From NCBI RefSeq assembly GCF_004000255.1, contig NZ_RCIQ01000004.1:186001-250000 (forward strand): a DNA stretch of 64,000 nucleotides. Direction: 5' to 3'. Source of the DNA: Nioella ostreopsis. GTDB taxonomy: Bacteria > Pseudomonadota > Alphaproteobacteria > Rhodobacterales > Rhodobacteraceae. A program made the translations under genes and the position numbers. Numbering within the stretch: the first letter of the stretch is position 1; each line of letters begins with the position of its first letter. Under the pieces are notes generated by a model, which worked only from the letters and a program-made list of their open reading frames with translations, was not told the origin of the DNA and made no database searches. Of the stretch, positions 8,769 to 17,671 are shown piece by piece.

Positions 8769-9797
8769 TTACTCGAAGACGGATGGCAGGTCGCGCGGGG
8801 CGGCATCCATCCATGCAGGGACCGGCAGCCCCTTTTCGCGCAGGAAGTCAGGGTTGAACATCTTGGACTGGTAGCGTGTGCCGTAGTCGCAAAGGATCGT
8901 CACGATGGTATGGCCCGGCCCCATTTCGCGCGCCATGCGCACCGCACCGGCCATGTTGATCGCCGACGACCCTCCCACGCAGAGACCTTCTTCCGACAGC
9001 AGGTCAAAGGCCATGGGCAGCGCTTCCGCGTCGGAGATCTTGTAGCTCATGTCGGGGCGGAAGCCTTTCAGGTTCGCGGTCTCGCGCCCCTGCCCGATGC
9101 CTTCTGTGATGGATCCGCCCTCGGACTTGAACTCGCCAGTGGTGTAGAAATTGTGAACGCCCGAGCCATCCGGGTCCGCAAGGCCGATCTTCACCCCCTT
9201 GGGCTGCAACGCCATGCCGACACCCGCGATGGTCCCGCCCGAGCCCACGGCGCAGATGAAACCATCGACCTTGCCGCCGGTCTGATCCCAGATTTCCGGC
9301 CCGGTGGTCTCAACATGCGCCTGACGGTTCGCCACATTGTCGAACTGGTTGGCCCAGATCGCGCCATTTGGTTCCGTCGCGGCCAAAGCCTTTGCCAGCC
9401 GTTCGGAATAGCGCACGTAGTTGTTGGGGTTCTTGTAGGGTGCCGCCGGCACCTGCACCAGTTCCGCGCCCGCCAGTCGGATCATGTCCTTCTTTTCCTG
9501 GCTCTGCGTCTCGGGGATGACGATGACCGTCTTGAAGCCCATCGAGGCCCCGACCAGCGACAGGCCGATCCCGGTATTTCCGGCTGTGCCTTCGACAATC
9601 GTGCCGCCGGGCCTCAGATCCCCCCGCGCGATGGCGTCGCGGATGATGAACAAAGCCGCACGGTCCTTCACGGATTGGCCGGGATTCATGAACTCGGCCT
9701 TGCCGAGGATCTCGCATCCGGTGGCATCGCTCAGCCGGTTCAGCCGGATCAGGGGCGTGTTTCCCACGGATGCTGCAAGATCTTTGTTGATGGTCAT
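8769..9797 (-). CDS. cysK: Cysteine synthase A (O-acetylserine sulfhydrylase)
   Basis: PLP enzyme of 342 residues making L-cysteine from O-acetylserine and sulfide. The PLP lysine is K44 in NPGQSVKDRAA, the substrate loop is EGTAGNTGIG (the usual TSGNTG serine is alanine here), and the phosphate-binding loop is GSGGTIAGVG. Gene order trgA-trgB-cysK matches the tellurite-resistance locus of Rhodobacter sphaeroides, where cysK also contributed to tellurite resistance. A leader of 115 bp separates it from trgB and contains competing inverted repeats. Confidence 0.94.
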   Translation of the reverse strand: MTINKDLAASVGNTPLIRLNRLSDATGCEILGKAEFMNPGQSVKDRAALFIIRDAIARGDLRPGGTIVEGTAGNTGIGLSLVGASMGFKTVIVIPETQSQEKKDMIRLAGAELVQVPAAPYKNPNNYVRYSERLAKALAATEPNGAIWANQFDNVANRQAHVETTGPEIWDQTGGKVDGFICAVGSGGTIAGVGMALQPKGVKIGLADPDGSGVHNFYTTGEFKSEGGSITEGIGQGRETANLKGFRPDMSYKISDAEALPMAFDLLSEEGLCVGGSSAINMAGAVRMAREMGPGHTIVTILCDYGTRYQSKMFNPDFLREKGLPVPAWMDAAPRDLPSVFE

Positions 9798-9800
9798 GTC

Positions 9801-9842
9801 CGGTCACTCCGCCGATATCTTGTGACCGCCCCGAAAGCGGTC
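9801..9842 (-). promoter_or_regulatory. Possible translational switch in the cysK leader
   Basis: On the cysK mRNA strand, two helices compete for the same bases. Helix A pairs 9837-9842 (GACCGC) with 9824-9829 (GCGGTC) over a 7-nt loop. Helix B pairs 9822-9828 (CGGTCAC) with 9801-9807 (GTGACCG) and touches the GGAG ribosome site just before the ATG. Only one can form at a time. The pairing is directly visible; a regulatory role is inferred. Confidence 0.4.
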
Positions 9843-9912
9843 CTTGTTGCCTAGAAGGGATAGGCGCGCACAGCGCCGAACTCAAGCAGGTAGCACCGCG
9901 ATGGCTCTGTGC

Positions 9913-11028
9913 CTAGGCGCGCAGCCGATCGCGGTTCAGCATCAACCATTGCACCGACAGAACCAGCGGCGCGTTCACCAGCTCACCCGCCTCCAACATG
10001 GTGACGAGCTGCTCGTAGGGCACCAGCAGGTTGCGGATGTTCTCGCCCTCGGACTCCAGCCCACCCACCTTCCTGCGATCATCGGCCAGTTCGGTGATGC
10101 CGATATAGGATACCAGGTATTGCGCGATCCCGCCCGGAGAAGGGTAGTAGCCTGCCACCTTGTGCAGCGCTGTCGGCTCGACATGCGCCTCTTCGCGGGT
10201 TTCGCGATAAGCGGTGTCCTCATAGCTTTCGCCTGCATCGACGATGCCTGCCACCGGTTCCAGCAGCCAGGGCTGCGGATCGCCCTGCGCATAGGCCCCG
10301 ATGCGCAGCTGCTCCACCAGCAGCACCATGTCGCGCTCCGGGTCATAGGGCAGCACCGTCACCGCATCACCCACGTTGAAAATGGCCCGCGCACCGGTGT
10401 CGGTCCAGGTGCCATCGAAGCGGCGAAACCGGGTCTGGTATTCCTCGACCGTGAAGAATTTTTCATAGGGGCGGGCAAGTGAGGTCATCTCCACATCCTC
10501 GCGCGTGAGCGGGCTGGACAGGGTCACCGGCCTGTGGCGGGCGGCCGCCAGAACGTAGGATTGCGCACGTGCCCGGATGATGGGAAAGCGGGCAGCCACC
10601 TGTTGCGGTGTTTCCCGCCCGAAAGCGCGCATGACTTCGCCCGCCGCGATCAGCGTCAACTGCCCCCACTGATCCACCCAGTCCTGCAGGTGCCAATCCG
10701 CACCGGGGTGCCACGGGGCCTCTTTCGGCATGAACACCCGCGCCGGGACCGGGCCGGTTGCGCCCTCGACCGTGACATCAACCAGATCGTAGGAAAACGC
10801 CCCTTCGTAGAAATTCAGCCGGTCCATGTCGTCCTCGGTCAGCCCATGGGCCAGCACACCCTCGGCTGCACGGCCTGCATCCGCGACGAGCATCGGAAAG
10901 CTCTCGCCTTCGGCCCAGGCCACGCGATATCCCGGCAGGCGGGCAGGCTCGGGTGTGAGAGCACGGCCAAGGACGATATCCAGCAGCGGCTGGTGCCGCA
11001 GCGTGCCAAAGAAAAACAGGGGTGTCAT
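9913..11028 (-). CDS. trgB: TrgB: gamma-glutamylcyclotransferase-like domain fused to Nudix hydrolase
   Basis: Two-domain protein of 371 residues. The N-terminal 150 residues resemble the AIG2/GGCT fold (FFFGTLRHQPLLD, the FGTL turn, then LPGYRVAWAEGESFP). The C-terminal 200 residues are an ADP-ribose-pyrophosphatase-type Nudix hydrolase with the box GIVDAGESYEDTAYRETREE; the last positions read AH where the consensus has xGU. The order trgA-trgB-cysK matches the Rhodobacter sphaeroides tellurite locus, from which the name comes. The biochemical activity is not proven by sequence, but the metal-binding Nudix glutamates are intact. Confidence 0.85.
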   Translation of the reverse strand: MTPLFFFGTLRHQPLLDIVLGRALTPEPARLPGYRVAWAEGESFPMLVADAGRAAEGVLAHGLTEDDMDRLNFYEGAFSYDLVDVTVEGATGPVPARVFMPKEAPWHPGADWHLQDWVDQWGQLTLIAAGEVMRAFGRETPQQVAARFPIIRARAQSYVLAAARHRPVTLSSPLTREDVEMTSLARPYEKFFTVEEYQTRFRRFDGTWTDTGARAIFNVGDAVTVLPYDPERDMVLLVEQLRIGAYAQGDPQPWLLEPVAGIVDAGESYEDTAYRETREEAHVEPTALHKVAGYYPSPGGIAQYLVSYIGITELADDRRKVGGLESEGENIRNLLVPYEQLVTMLEAGELVNAPLVLSVQWLMLNRDRLRA

Positions 11029-11037
11029 CGGGTCAGG

Positions 11038-11481
11038 TCAGCTCCAGCGGCGGTTTACAAACTCGGTCACGATCCCCGCAACCGCGCCTCCCCCGAACAA
11101 GATGATCAGCGTGGGCACCGCCGTCAACACCGACAGCCCATATTCCATCAAAAGATCCAGCGCCGCGATCACCGCCTCGCCCGGCCCGTCATAGCGCAGA
11201 CGGGTAGAGCGGTAGAACATCTCGAAAATACCAAAAATGGCAACCGCCCAGAAGGCGATCATGAAAGATGTCCGCACCCCGGTGGTGATCGCCATGGATA
11301 TTCCCTCGCCCACATTGCGGCCCATGGTCATCCAACCCTGCCCGATGCCAAGCGCCGTCACGATGGGGATCAGCCAGAACCGCGGCTGCCCCGGCGGCAG
11401 GGTCTGCGCATAGGCGTCCGCCGCGAAAAAGCCGATGATGGCAAAGAGGACGGCGGAAACAAGCTTGGCGGTGGTCGGCAT
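11038..11481 (-). CDS. trgA: TrgA-family inner-membrane protein
   Basis: A 147-residue protein with four hydrophobic segments starting MPTTAKLVSAVLFAIIGFFAA. It ends 9 bp before trgB. Length, membrane pattern and position fit TrgA, the membrane partner in Rhodobacter tellurite resistance. No catalytic motif is visible. The neighbour cfa ends 4 bp upstream, so all are likely on one transcript. Confidence 0.75.
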   Translation of the reverse strand: MPTTAKLVSAVLFAIIGFFAADAYAQTLPPGQPRFWLIPIVTALGIGQGWMTMGRNVGEGISMAITTGVRTSFMIAFWAVAIFGIFEMFYRSTRLRYDGPGEAVIAALDLLMEYGLSVLTAVPTLIILFGGGAVAGIVTEFVNRRWS

Positions 11482-11485
11482 GGGA

Positions 11486-12697
11486 TCAGCCCGGTCTGGT
11501 CACGGAAATCTGTGTGACATCAGTATTGCCGCTGTGAAAGCTTGCTGCGCAAGAGGTCAGATAGAAATTCCACATCCTGCGGAACCGGTCGTCAAAGCCC
11601 TGCGCCGCCACATCGTCCCATCTTTCGTTGAAGGTCTCGTGCCAGCGCCGCAGCGTCTGGCTGTAGCTTTCCCCGAATTCGTGACTGCCCGAGAACTGCA
11701 AGCCAGCCGCCTCGACCTGCTGACGCAGCACCGAGGGGCACGGCAGCATGCCGCCTGGAAAAATGTATTTCTGGATGAAATCGACGCCCCGCTTGTAAAC
11801 CTGCCAGCGGGCGTCCTGCACGGTGATGATCTGCATGGCCGCAACTGCCCCGGGCTTCAGCCGGTCGCGCACGGTGGAAAAGAATACGGGCCAGTATTTT
11901 TCGCCCACGGCCTCGAACATTTCGATCGAGGCGATGCCGTCGAACTGGCCCTCGGTTTCCCGGTAGTCCTGCATGCGGATCTCGACCCTGTCCGACAGCC
12001 CCTGCCGTTCCATGCGCGCCACCGCGTAATCGTGCTGTTCCCGGCTGATCGTCAATCCGGTAATCCGCGCGCCGCGTTCCTTCGCGGCATATTCCGCGAA
12101 CCCGCCCCAGCCACAGCCGATCTCCAGCAGGTGATCACCCGGCTTCACCCCGATCTTGTCGGCCAGCGCCGCGTATTTCGCCCGCTGCGCGGCCTCGGTC
12201 GATTCCTGCCCGGTTTCGAACAGGGCCGAGGAATAGGTCATCGTGTCATCGAGCCAGAGGGCGTAGAAATCATTCCCAAGATCATAGTGATAGGAGATGT
12301 TCTTCTTCGCCTGCCGCTTGGAATTGCCCTGCATCCAGAAGCGCAGCTTTTCATAGGCCCGGACCAGCGCCATGCCCAGGAAGCCGTCATAGACCTCGTC
12401 ATTATCCGCATGGACCGCATCCATCAGCGCCTGCAAATCGGGGGTGGACCAGCCGCCCTCCAGATAGGCGTCGCAAAAGCCCAGGTCGCCCTCGCGGATC
12501 AGCCGGGCGAAGATATCGGGGTCGTGCACCTCGCAGATGCCGAGCGGCCCCGGGTTCGTGCCTTCAGCACGGAAAATGCGGCCATCGGGCAGGTGAAATT
12601 CCAGCCGCCCGTTCTTCAGTCTGCTGACCGTCTGGAAGACTTGCGCGAAATAGCGCGGCAGGTCGGTTTCGCCGACTGTCGTCGTTCTGACACTCAT
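11486..12697 (-). CDS. cfa: Cyclopropane-fatty-acyl-phospholipid synthase family methyltransferase
   Basis: SAM-dependent enzyme of 403 residues adding a methylene group to unsaturated acyl chains of membrane phospholipids. It has the Cfa N-terminal region (FLEGGW-like DAYLEGGWSTPDL), the nearly invariant ISYHYDLGNDFYALWLD, the SAM loop LEIGCGWGGFAEYAA and SIEMFEAVGEKYW, and closes with FHSGNTDVTQISV. ATG 12697 opens the conserved protein; earlier in-frame codons would run into phrB. It lies between photolyase and trgA in a leftward stress-themed run. Confidence 0.88.
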   Translation of the reverse strand: MSVRTTTVGETDLPRYFAQVFQTVSRLKNGRLEFHLPDGRIFRAEGTNPGPLGICEVHDPDIFARLIREGDLGFCDAYLEGGWSTPDLQALMDAVHADNDEVYDGFLGMALVRAYEKLRFWMQGNSKRQAKKNISYHYDLGNDFYALWLDDTMTYSSALFETGQESTEAAQRAKYAALADKIGVKPGDHLLEIGCGWGGFAEYAAKERGARITGLTISREQHDYAVARMERQGLSDRVEIRMQDYRETEGQFDGIASIEMFEAVGEKYWPVFFSTVRDRLKPGAVAAMQIITVQDARWQVYKRGVDFIQKYIFPGGMLPCPSVLRQQVEAAGLQFSGSHEFGESYSQTLRRWHETFNERWDDVAAQGFDDRFRRMWNFYLTSCAASFHSGNTDVTQISVTRPG

Positions 12698-12756
12698 GTC
12701 CCATCCCCTTGTCGCAAGCGTATCATGAACGCGAACTCCATATTCTGGCAAGAAAA

Positions 12757-14136
12757 TTAACCTTTCAGGGCTTTGTAGGCCGCCAGAGCACGTTCCCGTC
12801 CCTCGGAGAGGGTAATCATCGGACAGAGCCTGTTCCGGATCGATCGGGCCCTCGGGATCGCGGCGGCGAAGTCCCGCGCCCCTGCCCCATGGAGCCAATG
12901 AGTGCGGTAAACCGCCTTCCGGTCGAATTTCTCGGCCTGCGTGTCGGGATTGAAGATGCGGAAGAACGGCGCGGCATCGGGACCGGATCCCGCCACCCAT
13001 TGCCAGCCCATGGCGTTCGAGGCCGGGTCCCAGTCCACCAGCGTCTCGGCAAACCAGTCGCGCCCGATCCGCCAGTCCACCATCAGGTGCTTGGTCAGGT
13101 AGGACGCCACCAGCATCCGCGCGCGGTTGTGCATGCAGCCGGTGACATAAAGCTCCCGCATGGCGGCATCGACAATCTCAACCCCGGTCTCGCCGTACCG
13201 CCAGCGCTCTGCTGCCTCGCCGTCGTCCTGCCACGGAAAGCCATCCCATTCGGGCCGCCAGTTGCCGGACAGGATTTCCGGGGAATGGAACATCAGGTGA
13301 TAGGCAAATTCACGCCAGACCAGTTCCTTGAGGAAATGTTCCGCCCCCTTGCCGCCCTCGCCCTCCATCGCGCGCCAGCCTGCGTGCCAGCATTGCCTAG
13401 GGGAAATCTCACCATATGTGAGCGGTTCCGACAGGCCGGACGTGGCATCGAGCGCGAGGAAATCCCGGTCGTCGCGGTAGCTGGCAACACGCCGCTCCAT
13501 AAACTCCGCCAACCTGTCCTTCGCGGCCTGCTCCCCAAGCAGCAGATGTTTTTCGACAATCGCCGCGCCACGGCGCATCGGGGCGGCCAGGCCCCAATCT
13601 TGAAGGGTCTCGCTATCAGGCATCCGATCGGGGAAGCGCAGCGCGGGCACCGGCAAGGGCTCGGGCACATCACGGTCGCGCACCGCCTTCCAGTAAGGCG
13701 TGTAGACCCGGTAGAACCCGCCGGTTCCGGTTTCCACGGTCCAGGGTTCGAACAGCAGATGGCCGTTGTAGCTCTCTACCGCAATCCCGTGATCCTTCAG
13801 CGCCGCCTTGATCCGGCTGTCCCGCGCGCGCGCTTCCGGGTCATAGAGCCGGTTCCAAACGACCTTGGTCGCACCGGTCTCGGCGGTCAGATCCTCCAGC
13901 ACCGCAAGCGCGTCGCCCGTGCGAAGAATGACAGTGCCACCGGGCGGGCCAAGAGTTTTGCAAAACTCTTCCACCGCCCGGCCGAACCGGAACGCAGGGG
14001 CCGCACCGAGCGTCGTGACTGCGCCATCACGGATCACGACCGGAATGACCGGACGCCCCTGACAGGCTGCCAGCGCCGGGTTGTCCGCCAACCGGAAATC
14101 CCGGCGCATCCAGTAGATGATCGGTGCCGTGCTCAT
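12757..14136 (-). CDS. phrB: Deoxyribodipyrimidine photolyase (class I CPD photolyase)
   Basis: Light-driven repair enzyme of 459 residues. The N-terminal antenna domain opens with PIIYWMRRDFRLADNPAL. The FAD domain carries LVWREFAYHLMFH, GETGVEIVDAAMRELYVTG, MHNRARM and DWDPASNAMGWQWVAGSG, all typical of CPD photolyases. The Trp chain residues appear present in WRPEWDGFPW and LMVDWRIGRDWF. In Rhodobacter a photolyase gene also lies close to trgAB. It is first in the leftward run. The short upstream region carries a GACCGG / CCGGTC inverted pair (14168-14187), possibly the end signal of the next gene. Confidence 0.92.
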   Translation of the reverse strand: MSTAPIIYWMRRDFRLADNPALAACQGRPVIPVVIRDGAVTTLGAAPAFRFGRAVEEFCKTLGPPGGTVILRTGDALAVLEDLTAETGATKVVWNRLYDPEARARDSRIKAALKDHGIAVESYNGHLLFEPWTVETGTGGFYRVYTPYWKAVRDRDVPEPLPVPALRFPDRMPDSETLQDWGLAAPMRRGAAIVEKHLLLGEQAAKDRLAEFMERRVASYRDDRDFLALDATSGLSEPLTYGEISPRQCWHAGWRAMEGEGGKGAEHFLKELVWREFAYHLMFHSPEILSGNWRPEWDGFPWQDDGEAAERWRYGETGVEIVDAAMRELYVTGCMHNRARMLVASYLTKHLMVDWRIGRDWFAETLVDWDPASNAMGWQWVAGSGPDAAPFFRIFNPDTQAEKFDRKAVYRTHWLHGAGARDFAAAIPRARSIRNRLCPMITLSEGRERALAAYKALKG

Positions 14137-14194
14137 GGTCTTCTGTCCCTTGGATTACAGACAGTTAGACCGGCCCCTGCACCGGTCAAGCAGA

Positions 14195-15421
14195 TCAGAT
14201 CACCTTGTCGAGCGCCGCGATCAATTGCTGGATTTCTCCGTGGTGGGTGTAGTGGGTGAAACTCATCCTCAGCACCCCCCTTTCCAAATCGACCCCCATG
14301 GCCCCAAGCGGGCGCACCGCGTAGAAATCACCGCCGCCCGCCATGATGCCATGGGCGGCCAGTTCTGCCGCGACGGCCTCACCGGGACGGTCCAATGACA
14401 CGGCAACTGTCGGCGCGCGACCCGTTGGCGAAGCCGAGCCGATCAGGCGCAGCGAGTTCTTCGACGACAGGTAAGCCAGAAGCGGCTCCAGCAGCGACAC
14501 TTCCTGCTCGCGCATCAGCCCATGTGCAAAGCGGGCCGCCCCGGCCCCGCTGGCCGGTCCGCCATGATGGGCCGAGAGCGCCTCCATGTAATCCGCCATG
14601 CCGGCACTGGCGGCCACCTGCGCATGGTCGGGGCCAGCCGGCGTGAAACGCTTGTAGAGCGACCCCTCGTTGAAATAATGCCCCTGGTTCGGCAGCACCT
14701 CACCAAGCGTGCGGCGGATCACCATGATGCCCTGGTGCGGCCCGTAGGTCTTGTAGGCGGAGAAAAGGTAGATATCGGCCCCGAGCGCCCCCATATCCTC
14801 GAACCCATGCGGCGCATAGCTGACCCCGTCGACACAGGTATAGGCCCCCGCCGCCTTCGCCTGCGCACAGATCGCGGCCACGTCATTCACCTCGCCCACC
14901 ACGTTGGAACAGTGCGGGAAGCAGACCAGCCGCACCTTGCCATCGGCCATCAATTGCGCCAGAGCCGCCGGGTCGAGATGCCCGGTCTCCGGGTCGATCT
15001 GCCATTCACGGACCTCGATCCCCTCATCCGCCAACCGCCGCCAGGGGCCGGAATTGGCCTCGTGATCCTGATTGGTCACGACGATCGCGTCGCCCGCGTC
15101 CAGATACTGCCGGAAGGCCTGCGCCAGTACATAGGTGTTCTGCGTGGTCGAGGGGCCGAAGGACAGCTCATCGGTCTCCACCCCCAGCATCGCTGCCAGA
15201 CGCGCCCGCGCCTCGTCCATCTCTTCGCCGCCCAAGCGGCTCGCCTCGTAGGGCGCGTAGGGCTGCACCTTGCGTTCCGTGTAGAAGCGGAACAGCCGGT
15301 CGATCACCTGCTGACAGGTATAGCTGCCGCCGGCGTTCTCGAAAAAGGCCTGCCCCTGCAGGGAGGGTTGCGAAAAGGCCGGGAACTGCGCCCGTACCCA
15401 GTCGATATCCATGGTGGTCAT
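14195..15421 (-). CDS. Class V aminotransferase, cysteine-desulfurase-like (VC1184 subfamily type)
   Basis: PLP-dependent fold-type-I enzyme of 408 residues. The PLP lysine is in FSAYKTYGPHQGIM, the PLP-binding aspartate in TCVDGVSYAPHG, and the opening AFFENAGGSYTCQQVIDRL is typical of the cysteine-desulfurase-like subgroup first defined from Vibrio VC1184. The mobile loop cysteine of true IscS/SufS enzymes is not evident, so desulfurase activity should not be assumed; isopenicillin-epimerase-like or lyase chemistry is possible. ATG 15421 is chosen from the conserved start; an earlier codon at 15466 is weaker. Confidence 0.8.
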   Translation of the reverse strand: MTTMDIDWVRAQFPAFSQPSLQGQAFFENAGGSYTCQQVIDRLFRFYTERKVQPYAPYEASRLGGEEMDEARARLAAMLGVETDELSFGPSTTQNTYVLAQAFRQYLDAGDAIVVTNQDHEANSGPWRRLADEGIEVREWQIDPETGHLDPAALAQLMADGKVRLVCFPHCSNVVGEVNDVAAICAQAKAAGAYTCVDGVSYAPHGFEDMGALGADIYLFSAYKTYGPHQGIMVIRRTLGEVLPNQGHYFNEGSLYKRFTPAGPDHAQVAASAGMADYMEALSAHHGGPASGAGAARFAHGLMREQEVSLLEPLLAYLSSKNSLRLIGSASPTGRAPTVAVSLDRPGEAVAAELAAHGIMAGGGDFYAVRPLGAMGVDLERGVLRMSFTHYTHHGEIQQLIAALDKVI

Positions 15422-15603
15422 AGTGCGATCCTTTGTCCTGTCACCATCCCGGGAAAGCCGCGCCACAGGCGGGCATCCCCAACCTGGCAGGTCTTCCAGC
15501 CGAGCCGGCGATCCCGGCGGATCAGCGGCAGCCGCAGGTCAATGCCCGCGACGCGACATGGCTACGACAGGCCATGGCCCGGGTCAATCACCTGCCGCAA
15601 ACC

Positions 15604-15634
15604 GAAAATCCCCCGCCGGTTGCCCGACGGGGGA
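15604..15634 (-). terminator. Rho-independent terminator of the BCCT gene
   Basis: On the minus strand a stem TCCCCCG ... CGGGGGA (15609-15634) with a GC-rich inner part is followed by TTTTC (15604-15608). It lies 27 bp after the BCCT stop codon, the expected place. Confidence 0.8.
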
Positions 15635-15660
15635 TCGAGAGTTGTTTCAGACCAATCGCT

Positions 15661-17310
15661 TTACCCGCGATAGACGCTTTCGACACCGTTCTTTTCCCGG
15701 ATCGCGTCGCGCCAGATGCCCTTGATCACGGCAAAGCCCATCAGGAGCATCACGAAGCTGAATGGCAGCGCCCCGATGACCATGGCGGTCTGGATCGCAC
15801 CCAATCCGCCGATCACCAGCAATGCGCCCACCACAAGTGCCAGGGCCGCGCCCCAGAAGATGATATGCGGACGACCCTTGGGGCCTTCATCCCCGCCAGA
15901 GTTGATCGTGTTCACAATCAGCACGGCAGAGTCAGCGGAGGTCACCAGGTATGTCAGCAGCAGGATCACGACGATCAGCGCCATGACCCAGGCCAGGCCA
16001 GAGGACAGCATCACGTCAAGCATCGCAAAGAGCTGCGATTCAGCGCCAGCGCCGGTAATCGCATCACCCGCATCGCCATTCAGCGACAGGTCGATCGCGG
16101 TGCCGCCCACGATGGCGAACCAGACGAAGCACATCATCGACGGGATGATGATCGCACCCAGAACATATTCGCGCACGGTCCGACCGCGGGAAATACGGGC
16201 CAGGAACACGCCCACGAACGGGGCAAACGCGATCCACCAGGCCCAGTAGAACACGGACCATCCGCCCTGCCAGCTGGACAATTGAGTCGCGACAGAGTCC
16301 TCGACACCATCGGCACGCCAGACCGTGAACATCATCGACGGCAGGTTGATCAGGTAGTCGAAGATGCCGACGAACAGCGCCTGCAGGCCAAAGAAGGTGG
16401 AGCCGAAGATCAGGAAGAACGCCAGCAGGAAGAAGCTGAGCCCCATGTTGATATTCGACAGCCACTTGATGCCCTTGCCCACGCCGGACAGCGCCGACAG
16501 GGTGGACGCCCCCATGATCACCAGCAGCGCGAAGACAATCGCCATGGTCGAGGCGCTGCCATCTTCGTTCAGCAGCCAATCGCCCAGACCAATGCGGTGC
16601 ACACCCGCAACGAACTGGTTCACGCCGAAACCAAGAGTCTGGGCAACACCCAGAACCGTTGCCACCACGGCAACGATGTCGACCACATGGCCGAGCGTAC
16701 CCGACAGCGAGCGACCAAAGAGCGGCACCAGTGCCGAGCGGATGGTCAGCGGCAGGTTGCGGCGGTAGGAGAAATAAGCCAGCGACAGCCCGACCAGCGC
16801 ATAGCAGGCCCAGGCCCCGATGCCCCAGTGCAGGAACGACCATTTGTAAGCGTTGCGCACGTTTTCGGCAGACGATCCTTCGGCGCTTCCCACGATCACG
16901 TCGGGGTTGGTGGCGAAGTGATAGATCGGCTCTGCCGTTGCGAAGGTCAGCATCCCGATGCCGATACCGGCCCCGAACATCATCGAGAACCAGGAGAAAT
17001 TGGAAAATTCCGGTTTGTCCTCCGGCAATCCGAGCGTCAGGCGGCCGGTTGACGGCACAAGCGCGAGCAAGATGCAAACGATGATGAAGAAGGCCACGAC
17101 CCAGATATACCAGGTTGCGAAATTCGCCAGCAGGAAGCTGTTGAGGCTGCCAAGCACGCTGGCGGCATTGTCCGGAAATGCAACAGCCCAGATGATCAGC
17201 GCACCGACCAGAATCTTTGCGGTTACCGTGACGTCTTTACTGAAACCGTTATAAAAACCGCCCTCGGCGGTCTTGATCGGCAGTTCCATCAATGGGGGCG
17301 TTTTTGCCAT
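15661..17310 (-). CDS. BCCT-family betaine/choline/carnitine-type transporter
   Basis: Twelve-helix secondary transporter of 549 residues moving quaternary ammonium or sulfonium compounds such as glycine betaine, choline or DMSP. Diagnostic motifs are FGAGIGIGMLTFATAEP (the glycine-rich TM3 segment), the tryptophan-rich VFYWAWWIAFAPFVGVF and ARISRGRTVREYVLG after it. ATG 17310 follows GGGAGGAG. It is monocistronic with its own terminator. Its nearness to dmdA-acuI makes DMSP uptake attractive, but substrate cannot be read from these motifs. Confidence 0.9.
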   Translation of the reverse strand: MAKTPPLMELPIKTAEGGFYNGFSKDVTVTAKILVGALIIWAVAFPDNAASVLGSLNSFLLANFATWYIWVVAFFIIVCILLALVPSTGRLTLGLPEDKPEFSNFSWFSMMFGAGIGIGMLTFATAEPIYHFATNPDVIVGSAEGSSAENVRNAYKWSFLHWGIGAWACYALVGLSLAYFSYRRNLPLTIRSALVPLFGRSLSGTLGHVVDIVAVVATVLGVAQTLGFGVNQFVAGVHRIGLGDWLLNEDGSASTMAIVFALLVIMGASTLSALSGVGKGIKWLSNINMGLSFFLLAFFLIFGSTFFGLQALFVGIFDYLINLPSMMFTVWRADGVEDSVATQLSSWQGGWSVFYWAWWIAFAPFVGVFLARISRGRTVREYVLGAIIIPSMMCFVWFAIVGGTAIDLSLNGDAGDAITGAGAESQLFAMLDVMLSSGLAWVMALIVVILLLTYLVTSADSAVLIVNTINSGGDEGPKGRPHIIFWGAALALVVGALLVIGGLGAIQTAMVIGALPFSFVMLLMGFAVIKGIWRDAIREKNGVESVYRG

Positions 17311-17605
17311 AGAGTTCTCCTCCCAGATGTCTTGGAAAAACGTTTTCGCTGGATGATCCCCTGTCTCCTTTCCATGCCGACCCCGGAGATGTTTTTCCGA
17401 AAAAACCGGGTCCGGTCGCAATCTCTCCCATTCGGCAAGCCTTAGTGCGGGGGGGCATCGCTTCTTGTACAAAAACGGCACTTCCCCCACCGGCTGCGGC
17501 GCATTTACGCATGTCTCTTACTCACAACTAACACGTGTGCAAACGATCGGCCAACCTTTCCCGGTCCGGTGCGGTTTTGATCATTGCACAAGCAACAAAA
17601 TAAGG
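17311..17605. other. Intergenic region upstream of the BCCT gene
   Basis: About 360 bp lie between the BCCT start and the GNAT gene. I see no convincing ORF. It holds an inverted pair GTTTTT (17391-17396) / AAAAAC (17401-17406) and must contain the BCCT promoter; at its far end is the GTCTCAC palindrome listed separately. Confidence 0.5.
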
Positions 17606-17622
17606 GTCTCACGAGGTGAGAC
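17606..17622 (-). terminator. Hairpin downstream of the GNAT gene (terminator or operator)
   Basis: A perfect inverted repeat GTCTCAC (17606-17612) - GAG - GTGAGAC (17616-17622). Read on the minus strand, it comes 49 bp after the GNAT stop and is followed by CCCTTATTTTG, so a weak terminator is likely. The tight 17-bp symmetry would also fit a dimeric repressor site for the BCCT gene. Confidence 0.5.
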
Positions 17623-17671
17623 AGCGTTGATTTGAGCCGGTTCTCACGCCGTCCAACCGGCCCTTTCCTGA

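Noticed and set aside
6372-9854. A 1160-codon open frame on the plus strand
   Set aside because: It is the antisense shadow of mscS and cysK, both of which have clear motifs on the minus strand. The plus-strand product is rich in H, Q, R and D with no domain.
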